The translations under genes were made by a program, and so were the position numbers. From Micromussa lordhowensis (lineage: Eukaryota > Cnidaria > Anthozoa > Scleractinia > Lobophylliidae), in contig OZ026597.1 in assembly GCA_964020085.1 (NCBI GenBank), positions 27,324,948-27,388,947 on the forward strand: a stretch of DNA of 64,000 nt, read 5' to 3'. Within the stretch, counting starts at the first letter, position 1; every line of letters begins with the position of its first letter. Shown here one piece after another: positions 37,801 to 48,329 of this stretch. The notes beneath the pieces were generated by a model, which had not been told where the DNA came from, searched no databases, and worked only from the letters and a program-made list of their open reading frames with translations.

Positions 37801-40800
37801 CATCCTTTTCCTTACTGGTTTCCTGGTGGCATTTTTCTTCACTTATGTGTTGTGTAATGAATACCTCACTGATAAGCTGTCTGGAAAAACTCTGGAGTAC
37901 AGACACCAGGTATGGCAGAATATTAAACAGTTGGGATTCTAAAAGTAGCAAATTCGTTGCATTTTTCAAACTGCGTACTTTGGTGACAAAATAATGAGGT
38001 AAATGACATAATAGAGGTTGAAGAGCACATGTTACTCATACTTTGCCCTTCCCCACCCAGGAATCTTTAAAAGGGACAGCAGTCTGACAGAATGCTGGGG
38101 GTTAAACCTGTGATGAATACCACAGTTACCTCGTGTTATGGGAACAGGGATATGATATGCCCTTGCATGACCTGGTCACATGGTACAAAATCAGCCATGC
38201 TCGGATACATGTTGCATGTTAGTTGGACTTCCAAAACAAAGCAACCCATACTAGTCTAGGCTGACTTGCCTTTGATGGGAAGCTGCACTGGGTCATGCAA
38301 AGGGAAGCTCTAAGATTTTACTGTTAAGCAGTAGCTGACATTTTCGGTACTGTGTCATTACTGTGATTCAGAAATAACAGAACCCAAAAAGTGTTTGCCA
38401 GGGACATCTTCAGCCTTGTTGATTAAAAGTTGTTGGTGAAAGTTGTTTTTTGTTCTGATTCACAACAAGTCAAGCTAAACCCTTAATATTCCACTTCACA
38501 CGCCACTGAGTACATGGATGTAGCAATCTTGTCTTCATTTAGTTTTCTTCTCTATTTGCAATGTTACTTTCTTTTCCTTTTTTTGTGTCCAAGTCAAGCG
38601 TGAAATTTGATTTTTACGCAAACATTTTCCATGACTTTCTTGTTTCAGATATTTCTTGGTATCTCTGCTGGTGTAGGGCTAATTGCTGGGCTGCTAACAC
38701 TGTGCCTTTTCTATGTCGGACTTTTCGTTCTTGGTAAGTATTTCCTATATATAAAGTTCTCACTAATGCAATCAAATAAGTAGAAGAAGAAAAACGCCAT
38801 ATATATTGCTAAATGTTAACCTTTGAAAGCAATCACACCACAATATTTTTTACCGGGCCATCTTCGCCTTTACTTCCCGTATGTGAACCTCTAGAGCTCA
38901 AGCCTGACCTTATCGAATGTACTTGCCTATGCTTTTAAGCCTTCAATTTCCACCTTGGCAAGACTTGCACACTATTCTAACCCCTCAATCTTCTCATTGA
39001 TGAAAGGATATTATACTATACTATGCATATGTTTGTGTTAATATTTTGCTACAAATTTATTAGGAGCAACCATGGGATGGTTTATTGGCATGGCTTTTCT
39101 TCCTCTCCTGTACAAACATTCAGAATACTTGTCTGAACACAATTGGTTGCCTTATGTCATTCTCTCTGCATTTGCCCTTGCTGGAGGAATAATTATTCTT
39201 TGTATGCAGAAGGTAAACTATTTTTATATTGAAAGTATTTTAATTAACAAGCCACTGTTGACCAGATTTTAAATTGCCTTTAAGGTATCAGTATACCCCA
39301 AATGACCATAATTCCTTCACGCCGGTTTACGGTTGGACGTGTCACGCAAACCCCACTAAAGTATATATTTTCTGAAAGCTTAATAATTGTAGATTACGAG
39401 GGTATATTCATTAAAATAAAAATAGTTAAGGTTTTCCGAATATAGCGCCCTATTTCCGAAAGTATAGAGGTTCACTAATCAAGTTTGTTTCTGGTCAGAT
39501 TTTAGTGGGAGGATGTGATCAACATCGCTATGTCTTCTTGACACCTTTCTCTAAAAAACTGTGTCAGGGAATTTTGATTACTTGTCTGGTTTGTTTCTGA
39601 CACACAGTTCAACTTTGAGTCTCAATAAAGCACGCATTCTTTTCACTAAAATAGTCATAACTTTTGAAATAACCCAAAAATAAAAATTCCCTGATACAGT
39701 TTTTTGGCTAATTATTGGGCAACATTCTCTCCAAATTTCAGCGAAAAATGTTGAAAATGTGCTGGAAACTAACTCATAATGTGCCCTTCACTCACTGAAA
39801 TTTTCATTTCGAGAAACGAAGGAAAATATACTTTGGGCATTCTTCCAGTTTAATGAGATAGTTACACAAAACGTGTCAAAATAATGACGCGTTGATCGAC
39901 CAAGCAAAGGCTTGATGTACTAACAACAGAGCTCGTATCAATTACAAAGGAGTCTCCAATTTTGCTACTGGCGGGAAATATCCTTGTGCAATATCTGAAT
40001 TCCACTGTACGTGCGTACAGGTTAGTAAGAAAATAATTTTCGCTTCTGTTTCTTCCTTTAGCTTTGGATTTTAGAACACCTTAGCTTAGAGATGCCATAG
40101 GCAACGAAAGAGCCCACTCGTAAGCAACGTGAAGGAACCCTGCAAGATACTGATTAAAGGGACACAGTCAGCTTTGTGACTGCGTTGACCTGGACGCTAG
40201 CTTTTCTCACTTTGAAAAAGGTTTACCTCAACCTGAAATCAAAGTTCATGCAGAAATCCGCTTCATTTTCCGCAGTATTTGCTTGATTTTCAACCGTTTA
40301 CTGAAAAATCTGTTTTTGAGTGTCCTTTTGCTTATCCTATGATATTATTTTTATCATATCTGGTTAAAAACAGCATCTATCGCGTCTCTGTTACATGCAA
40401 ATTAGCAATTGAATGGTATGTAATGCGCATGTGTACCAGCTGACTGTGTCCCTTTAAGCTGAAATGTTTATTCATAGTTAGTATGGTTTATTACTGTTAC
40501 CACTTTGAATGGTGAAAGCGCCAAGGAAGTAATGCTTAGAAAATGTCAAACGTCTTCCTCGTCCAGTATTAGCGACTTCTCCTGCTCGAAGCTGGAACCT
40601 TTGTTACTAACGCATCAGCCCAATTTTGAAACCTTTTCCCCAGACTTTTTCTTATGTATAGTTCCTTTGAATACCCTGCAAGCAGTTGGTTTCTCTCCTG
40701 TGTGGCGTAGAAGAAACCAACTGCTTGCAGGTTTTTTTTTTGAGCTTGCAAATGGACACAAACTTCTGCATTTCTTCAAAGACATAAACACAGATGTTTG

Positions 40801-43800
40801 GTAATCGTTAAACGCGGCAATTTGTCACGCAGCCACTTCTCGTGACAACCCATTGACAGCTATCAGAGATAATTAATGCAAAGGAACGTTTTTCATTTGT
40901 AACTTTTGCATAGAATCAATCTTTTTTCATATAATTTTTTTAAATGAAAGATCGTAATAAGATCTAAGTGAAAAACAATTTTTTTGAAAAATGGTCAATT
41001 TTGGGGTATACTGATACCTTAACTAGTCACTTTGTTTGTTTGATGTCATTTTGAATGTCAGGAGTGTTGGGCAAGTGCAGATCATCCCATCATCTGTGTA
41101 TCAGAATAGCAGGGCTTCTGACAGGTTGCAGAAAAAAAGGTCAAATTTTACGGGATTTTCAGAGACAAATTCACGGAGAAAAAAAACAGCCGCAACATTA
41201 ATCTAAGAACGCCAGGTAGTTTTGGGATGTTGTTTACTAATGCAATGGCAAAATTTCAAGCTAAATTTGTAGATTTCAAATATGTTGTACCGACAATTGT
41301 ACAGTATTTTGTGAAATTTGTAGCGAATTTTGCAATATTTTCCTTTTTTGTGAATTGAAATTTGTGGCTCCAACACTGCACAAAATTTCAGAAGCCCTGG
41401 AATAGGCTGCCATGTTCTAACTTAGATTCCTTTTAATGTTATTCAAGGTGATAATTGTGATCTCAACATCATTTCTCGGAGCTTTCTGGAGCATCAATGG
41501 GATTGATTACTACTTGGAGAACAGCAAAGCCCTTTACTATTCAGTCAACATTTTGCATGGTATGTGAACAAATCTATAAGAAGTTATAAAAGAAAGGACA
41601 GGGGCACCCAATGAGGATGTAGTTCAAAACCACTTAACATAGCATTGTTGAACGTATTTTAGTATTTAAACGGTAGATATAGGCATATTTTTATCCCCTA
41701 AAAACTTTTTATCTGTTCGGATTTCCTTTCCTAGATCCGAAAATTATAGTGATCAATCTTACCTCTTCGAAAATTTCAGCCAGGAAAAGGCTCCCAAAAA
41801 TTCTAGGTGGCCTTTTTTAGGGTAAATATCCGTTTAAAATGGGTAATTATACCATTTTGTAGATGTTCGAAAATCCTAGGAGAGGCAGGAAAGCAAGAAA
41901 TTTTACAACAAATGTTCCGAAAATTCTAGTTCTTAAATCGTCTTCCGAACAGATATTTTCCCGAAAATATCCGTTGGGTGCCCCTGAAGAAGGCATGATT
42001 TGAAATCATTATAAGGTCCTATTTGAAGTTATCAAATTTGTGCATACGTTTATATCACTTGAATTTAATCTCCTTGAGTTGCATACTCCTGAGAAAGACG
42101 TCTGAATCTATAGATAAGCAGCTAATGCCATCCTGTGATGTTACTGAGCGTGTAAAAAGGCAATCCAGCTTTTAATTTCTTACGCGAACATCATAAACAA
42201 AAGACATGCACAAGTTTTTTCACGGACAGTTGTTGTTTTCTGGCATGACATAAACTATTTATATATACATAAAAAAGGTCAGCTCAAGTTCAGTGTCCAT
42301 TGCAATCAAGAAATCATCAGTTGATTTAACTTCTTGAGTGCTTATATGACGTACTCAGTACGTCATGATTTTTTCCCCTCAGAAGCCTATATGATGTCCT
42401 AAGTAGATCAAAATTTTAAGAGATCAAGTCAAACTCTTGGCACACTGGAAACAACTTTTATCGACACCCGAGTTTCGTAGGAGGTTTTTCAAGAGACTGT
42501 TTATTTCCCATTGCTGTGACGTGATATGGGTATCAAATTATGTCAAATTTATGACTTTTCAGAAACTGATTACATGTCTATAGTTTACGTGATTTGAAGT
42601 TTTTTGCTAGACACCTATTTTCAGTGAAAATGGTGTGGCACACAGTGTACACAATGGTCTGGCTGTCTAGAGGTTAATAACAAACAAAATAGTTTGCTAT
42701 TAGTTAAACACCTAAGAGGTTCAATAATAATATTGTACTACAGTTTATTCAGTAGAAGAGTAGATTCAGGCATTGATGTATTTACAGAGGTTCATATTTT
42801 TATGACAAATGCCTGGTTAAAGATGTAGAGGAACTTGTATTGTGTTTCTGTTTTGTAGCACAGATTTCTTTAATAAATTATATGTTTGTAGGGCATTATA
42901 GCAAGTCCATGTTGCCTCACTGCTGGTACACATGGTTGGTTGTGTCACTCATTCCAGTCATGTTCATTGCTGGCATGGTGGTGCAGTTTCTCAAGACTGG
43001 AAAAGACCATGATCATAGAGAAGGTGAGAAGCCACAGATACACATAGACAGGAAATCAGACATTCATACATTTAGACAGACAGACGGCAACCGCAATGAT
43101 TGACACCCAGAAAAAATATGCAGAGTAAGACACCGATAGGCAAAAAGAACCGGGTGAATAACAGAAAAAAAAACAGTTTATGTAGAAAGAGACAGAGAGA
43201 TGGAAAGAAAGGTGTCAGTTATTTAGTAAGGTAGTTAGTTAAAGTTAGTTAATTCATCGTCATCATCTCCTTTCAGCAGGAGGCACATAAGACCGTCATC
43301 TTCTCAAAGCAACACTTTCTGTTCTGCATACCCACCTTAGCTACATCTCAGCTCTACCACCATGTCTTATTTCCCTCTTTAATAATAGTAAAAGAACATT
43401 ACATGGCCTCTTGGAGACACAAAATTTCTCTTCTCGTGTCGAAAAAATATTTCACTCGATCTCTGTGCTCACTGGTGAAATATTTTTTTCGACATGAGGG
43501 AACGACTTTTTCAACACTCAAAGATAAATTTCAGATCTTTGAGTCTTTGAGCAGCCATGTAATATCCTCTATTTGCCAACCCACTTATTTTGTTTTTGAT
43601 GTTTTCTGTGACAGCTTATGGAAAAGGCCCAACTGTTCACCATATTGCAACTCCTATGAGAGATATCTCAGACCAGGTAAAAAAATAATACTCTTCTGTT
43701 ATTTACAATAAAAGAAGCAAAATAGTCAACACAAGTCAGAAGCCCAATCAATCAACAGAGATTAAAATTGTTTCATCTTATTATGTTCCATCATAAAACT

Positions 43801-44688
43801 CACTCATCTCACTATAGTGAGGTGTACTATTGTAGTGAGATGCTGGTAGTGCAAGATAACAATGTTTAAATTTATGGCGAAATAAAATGTTAGTAAACCA
43901 AACCCTCATGTGATGAAGGTTTTTTCCCATTGCAAATCCATTTTAACAGGGTTAATCGCCCCATCTCTTGGCACTTCTTTCAGTCAGGTCCCATTAGATT
44001 ACCGTATGGCACTAAATTTTTGCAGGAGTTTATTTTTTTGAATCTTCCATTTTTTTGTACTTTGTGGGAACTAATTTTTTGTGATTGTGAGATACTGGTT
44101 TTTATTGCTGGGTACTAACTTTCGTGATTTTCGAAAAGTCGTGTCAACTGAAATCACAACATAACAAGTGAAACAGAATGGAGAAAGTAAAACACAGTAA
44201 TCAGTGTCACTCTATTACAATTGTGTAGAATTGTAGAATGCTCTTCTCAGTGGGTACCCTCATATGATCCTCTCCTGGGGAGAGGAGTAGCTACAACACT
44301 TCCACTTAATGTTACAGAAATTTGAGATATGCAGTAGCTTTGCTTAGCAACTAATCTGACAGGGCTTATTTTCTAATATTTGTTGTTGGGAATCTATGAC
44401 TAGTAATAAATTAATTATAGAGTACAGTAGTGCATCTAGCGAAACCCCCCTCCCCCTATTGCTGAAGGTACGTAAGGTCTGATGGGCTGGAAAATTTTTG
44501 GGTCTCCACAAGCGCATTGATTGAAAGCGAAAAATGGCCAGAAAAGTTTTGGTATCTCCTTGTAAAGGGGTCTTATATCAATCACAGTAGGGCATCAATA
44601 GAATACTGTCTTGAGGTTTATGATTGAAGTTCTAATTTGGATTGTTTTTTCTTTTCTTCAGCAACCCATTTTGACAGACTATGACTAG
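34814..44688 (+). CDS. TMEM198-like (DUF4203) multi-pass membrane protein
   Basis: Eight exons join in frame: 34814-34937, 37782-37909, 38649-38733, 39064-39212, 41448-41559, 42892-43023, 43615-43676 and 44662-44688 (stop TAG), giving 272 residues. All borders are AG/GT and all phases agree. The junction of exons 1 and 2 gives GTAVCFYGYRLFKFILFLTG, which strongly resembles the CFFGYRxFK motif after the first membrane segment of TMEM198. Hydrophobic segments lie at about 25-41, 46-64, 86-112, 114-127, 141-158, 161-176 and 214-232. The tail is short and polar, ending QPILTDYD. Vertebrate TMEM198 is longer (about 360 residues) and is reported to aid LRP6 phosphorylation in Wnt signalling; whether that holds here is inference. 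Introns carry several MITEs. Confidence 0.82.
35247..35830. mobile_element. MITE with AGGGCCGTTTACATGG ends
   Basis: AGGGCCGTTTACATGGAAAG at the left is mirrored by CCCATGTAAATGGGCCCT at the right. GGATGATCCTA and its inverse recur six or more times inside, at both ends and near 35420, suggesting one element nested in or fused to another. It lies in intron 1 of the TMEM198-like gene. Confidence 0.7.
36735..36990 (+). mobile_element. LINE endonuclease fragment
   Basis: The plus strand encodes ITDFDIVCICETWLNQTVFN, then after a one-base shift GGVLVAVKAGIRASRR. This is the ETWL and GG(V/G)xxxV pattern of the APE-type endonuclease of non-LTR elements. It is a 5'-fragment only, within intron 1 of the TMEM198-like gene. 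Confidence 0.72.
38162..38305. mobile_element. Short repeat, same family as 30290
   Basis: TTGCATGACCTGGTCACATG and CTGGGTCATGCAA form inverted ends about 140 bp apart. It lies in intron 2 of the TMEM198-like gene. Confidence 0.6.
40154..40457. mobile_element. Nested 304-bp MITE, TTAAAGGGACACAG ends
   Basis: A perfect 19-bp inverted pair, TTAAAGGGACACAGTCAGC and GCTGACTGTGTCCCTTTAA, lies wholly inside the 39280-41022 element. It therefore inserted later or belongs to a composite. Confidence 0.9.
40676..40730. repeat. 19-bp perfect hairpin
   Basis: CTGCAAGCAGTTGGTTTCT (40676-40694) and AGAAACCAACTGCTTGCAG (40712-40730) flank a 17-bp loop, followed by a T run. Confidence 0.92.
43437..43492. 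repeat. Palindrome in TMEM198-like intron
   Basis: GTCGAAAAAATATTTCACTC is mirrored by GTGAAATATTTTTTTCGACA with about 17 bp between. Confidence 0.8.
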
Positions 44689-44813
44689 TAGTCATGTGGA
44701 GATGAAATATTTGTGTTCAAAACTTAAATGTTGATAGTGGAAAAATGTGTAAGGTGTATTTGCTACACCCTAAAGTTTTTAGTCAAGTAAATGGCGAAGT
44801 TTAGTCTGTGTAA

Positions 44814-44840
44814 CATTAATAATAATAATAATAATAATTG
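44814..44840. repeat. (TAA)n microsatellite
   Basis: About eight ATA/TAA units lie just downstream of the TMEM198-like stop. They are followed by a repeat-type sequence with ATAGCGCATTTT and AAATGCGCTTTAC motifs. Confidence 0.85.
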
Positions 44841-45112
44841 GAACTTATATAGCGCATTTTTCATGGTAGGCATGATCAAATGCGCTTTACAATTCTGAGT
44901 GAAATGATTAAAAATATATGAAATTTACAAGCAGTTAAAATTGAAAATAAATAAATGAATAATTAATAATTAAAAGTAAACAAATTTCTGACGGATTAAA
45001 ATATATACTATTTACAAACTAAAAGCTTGTTTAAAAAGATATGTCTTGAGGTGGCACTTAAAACTTGACATTCCAAGCTGTCGGTTGAGTGGCTTAAAAA
45101 TGGTGACCTGAG

Positions 45113-45255
45113 CAGTGGCGGATCTACGGGAGGGCCCCCCTAATTTTTGGGGAAAAAAGAAGAAATGACTGAAGGGAAAATGGCCGCCATGGCAAGCAAA
45201 TCAAGACCGGTTCCCCCCCCCCCCCCCCTTAGCTCAAGGTCTGGATCCGCCACTG
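45113..45255. mobile_element. MITE with CAGTGGCGGATC ends
   Basis: CAGTGGCGGATCTACGGG and CTGGATCCGCCACTG form inverted ends around a 15-base C run. The CAGTGGCGGATC terminus is a very common hAT-like non-autonomous type in animals. Confidence 0.75.
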
Positions 45256-45552
45256 CTGAGTAAGCTGTCACATACCGTAAGTGAAAATATTACTTTTCTT
45301 TGTGTTTTTGTTGTTTGCAACAGTCCTTGATTTAGATAAATTTCAATGTGTTTGAACTCCAAAGTGAGAAAAATAACACATGAATATAAAATAAAATAGT
45401 TCCAAAACGTTTAAAACATCACATGTTAACACAAGTTTAGATTAAATTTAGTCCTTGGAACACTAAATTAAAAGTTGAATTCCACAATAAACCATGGAAT
45501 CTGAGCTGGTTTCTCCACCATCTTTGTAGTGAAGTACTTTCTTTTTTTTGTA

Positions 45553-45591
45553 CTTGGGCCAGGCTGGTCTCCTTGACCAGCCTGGCCTAAG
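45553..45591. repeat. 17-bp hairpin with 5-bp loop
   Basis: CTTGGGCCAGGCTGGTC and GACCAGCCTGGCCTAAG face each other. Confidence 0.88.
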
Positions 45592-45612
45592 TGTGGTTGA
45601 CAGGCTGTGCAT

Positions 45613-45708
45613 TAGGCTCAGTCTCCAACTGTGGGTGTTTCTGTGTGCCCATGATCCTCTGCAGAGGGTGAGGAGGACTAAAACACCTACGGCTGGAGAC
45701 TGAGCCTA
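45613..45708. repeat. 28-bp inverted pair
   Basis: TAGGCTCAGTCTCCAACTGT (45613) is mirrored by GGCTGGAGACTGAGCCTA (ending 45708). GGGTGTTT/AAACACC extends the stem. Confidence 0.82.
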
Positions 45709-45741
45709 GGTGTGCATGCACTTTCTTGGAAATTGTATTTA

Positions 45742-45901
45742 CAGTGGAATCCCGATTTCTCAAACCTCCAGGGGAAACGCAAATTGGTTCGAGAAATCGG
45801 GGGTAAAATTACAATGTTTGAATGAGGAGAGGGAACGACTTTTGGTTCAAGTTATTGGGAGGTTCGAAAAAATGAGGGTTCGAGAAATTGGAATTCCACT
45901 G
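45742..45901. mobile_element. 160-bp MITE, CAGTGGAATCCCGATTTCTC ends, TA flanks
   Basis: The left end is mirrored by GAGAAATTGGAATTCCACTG at the right. TA precedes and follows, as expected for Tc1/mariner-type targets. Confidence 0.88.
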
Positions 45902-45949
45902 TATACCATTTCCTATGCAGTTCATTTGGCCTGACCCATAACTCTAATA

Positions 45950-48320
45950 TAGCCATCTTAACTATTAGGGTTTCAGATCCCTAGATGAAGCCTAAAATAG
46001 GGAAAGCCAACACCTGATTTCCAACTAGAAAGAAAATCATATATCCTATCTCTGGACCAAAATGATCAAAACCCGTACCCCTTATTTTCTTTTAACTTAA
46101 CTCTCCTTACTTATGATAGTGGAGCCAGGTCATTTTTGACTATAAGGGTGGATGTTGGCCCATTCAACAACTATGTGGCAAGGATTGCTTTGCTTGCAAA
46201 GTTTAGAAGGCCTGATTTAGCAAAGAGTTATGAGGTATAGTTGTTACAAACTAATGTTGCATGGTCTGGATGGTGTTCATCTCAGCGGAGAGAAAACATA
46301 ACTGTTCATTTGAAAATACTTACAGGATTTGTTGGAAGTGAGCAACACAGTTTTGTTCTCTTTCAAAAATAATGAAAATATATTCCACTTTAACAATTTT
46401 ACTGTTTGTACATTTCTTGAAACATTTTTCGAGATAGACAGAATTTTATTATTAAATAAGTGAAAATTGAAAGAATAATTCTTAGTAAATAGTCCAACAA
46501 AAATGATGATGATTTTTTCGTCTATCGGTCTTTTCAACCTTGAGCACAGGCTCGATCTCTCTCCTTGAGGATCGTGGAGAAGGGAGGCAAAGGAGAGAGA
46601 GCCTGGGATCGAGGTAAGTTGTTTACTTTGTAACACTGCATATGGCAGGTGGTCAGGGATAAACACTGGATAATCGTTGGAACAGCTACATCGCTTTACA
46701 AAGTGGATGAAAGGCTATCTGTAGAGTACAGGAAAGCACCAGCCGGGAATGTTATTTTGGACAAAAAAGGTGGATCAATAACTCAACAAAAACAGGGCCA
46801 GCTGCAAGTTCTGGATAAAATATGCAAATATTCAGGGAACTATAAAGAGTAATCTAGTGGATAAACCTTCTCATTCACAGTGCAGTGAATCATCGGCGTG
46901 ATGTCAAATAAAGTCACGGTGGAGGCATAAAATGCAAGAGATGGCAGATGTCACGCATGAACGAGGAGTTGTTTCACCCGATAGCGTCCGCGAAGGCTAA
47001 CAACATGTGCATGGACAACATCATACCCCTTTGATCATGTATGATACATCTGTCAGTTTTCAACCATATACACTGTATATAAAGGGTAAGGAGACACTGA
47101 TTCCTCTTTCTTCAAAATCACTGGCTGTCTATAATAAAAGTCAAGAGCGAAAATCTAGTGTCCGCTGCGTGACAAGTCGGCTACCCGGAACTACTTGTTT
47201 TCATGTCGATCTGTGGTTCTCTGTCGTTACTCAATTCGCAAAAAGCGATTTTCTCCCTCAGTGACTTGACTTCGTTCAGTGTATGAAAGGGCAAGGTACG
47301 AAGATGTCGGTAAAATCATAGTTATGGTAAAATATAATGATGACATAGTACGCCACCTTTTGTGACCCTTTTGTGGAGTGGTATTTTTTGTTGTTTACAA
47401 TATGTACAATCGAGCTCTATTGATAAGCTGCTTGGTTAAAAATTAAGAACTGGTTAAAAAAAAACACGAAAATTTCCTCAATTTCTGAGACTACAATTGC
47501 CTGATCGATTTGATCGCAAATTCACTTTTGGCGCGCTGGCTATGGGCACGTGACATTATAATAATGACGTGGCTTGTAAGCCCTTTGCTGGGGGTCGATG
47601 AAGAATTCAAAAGGGCGGCCTTCGCTCTACAGCGAGCCGGATGGATTTGTGAAGGAGGGAAGAATCTTTGGGGAATCTTTCGCCGTGCATGGAAACGCAA
47701 GGCCATCCAACAATCCAAAGCTTGCAGAACCCTCTAACGAACCTTATCGAACGGTATGGTCCGGTTATTATTGGGTTCTTGGGCTTGTGAATTGTGATAT
47801 TCGTTCGTGAATAGTTGTGCGTGTCACCGCCAAAAATGGCGTTGGCACTGTAAGATGGCGTTGAAGTGACGCGGACTTTTTTCTCGCTCATGAGAAGGTT
47901 TTTACGTCTTCCAAAGTAGCATAAATTGTGTCTAAAGTTATTCTGCACATTTTTGTGCCATTTTGGAGACTACTTAGGTGAAGTCGAGGGCGAAATTGAC
48001 GAGGTTGTATTGCATCACCTCTAGGCCCAGCTCAGCTTTACAGTCTGGTCTAACTAATGAACATAACTCTGCCGATTCATTGAATGGATTGCGATCAGAG
48101 ACGAGCCCCGAGGGGCTCGGGAAGCGAGTAAGGCGTTTATCACACAAGTACGACGATTTTGAACAACAAACAGTGGTAAATATTACTCTAATCCATTTCG
48201 TTGTTCGTTACCTTCGCTCAAGCAGCGTCTTAGCTTGAATTTATAATTTGATGTTTGGTATAACATGCGAAACCGAAATAAATTCTTCACGGACTGTTGT
48301 TTTGTTCTAAATGTCTTTTG
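45950..48320. other. Intergenic and 5' flank of the BET gene
   Basis: No coding exon is supported. A possible untranslated first exon of the BET gene could end at the donor-like TTAG|GTGAAG at 47977. An imperfect inverted pair (GGCTCGATCTCTCTCCTT / AAGGAGAGAGAGCC) lies at about 46550-46605. Confidence 0.35.
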
Positions 48321-48329
48321 TAGCGAGGA

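Larger units (their letters stand above)
39280..41022. mobile_element. 1.74-kb TIR element at TTAA, TTAAGGTATCAG ends
   Basis: TTAAGGTATCAGTATACCCC at 39280 is matched inverted by GGGGTATACTGATACCTTAA ending at 41022. Similarity continues about 10 bp further (ATGACCAT / ATGGTCAA). No transposase frame is present. It fills most of the intron between exons 4 and 5 of the TMEM198-like gene. Confidence 0.85.

Noticed and set aside
40505..40804. 99-residue open frame in the TMEM198-like intron
   Set aside because: It lies inside a non-autonomous TIR element and includes a hairpin; both strands are open and no domain is seen.
46649..46852. 67-residue plus-strand open frame upstream of the BET gene
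   Set aside because: No splice context, no recognisable domain, and it is bounded by repeats.
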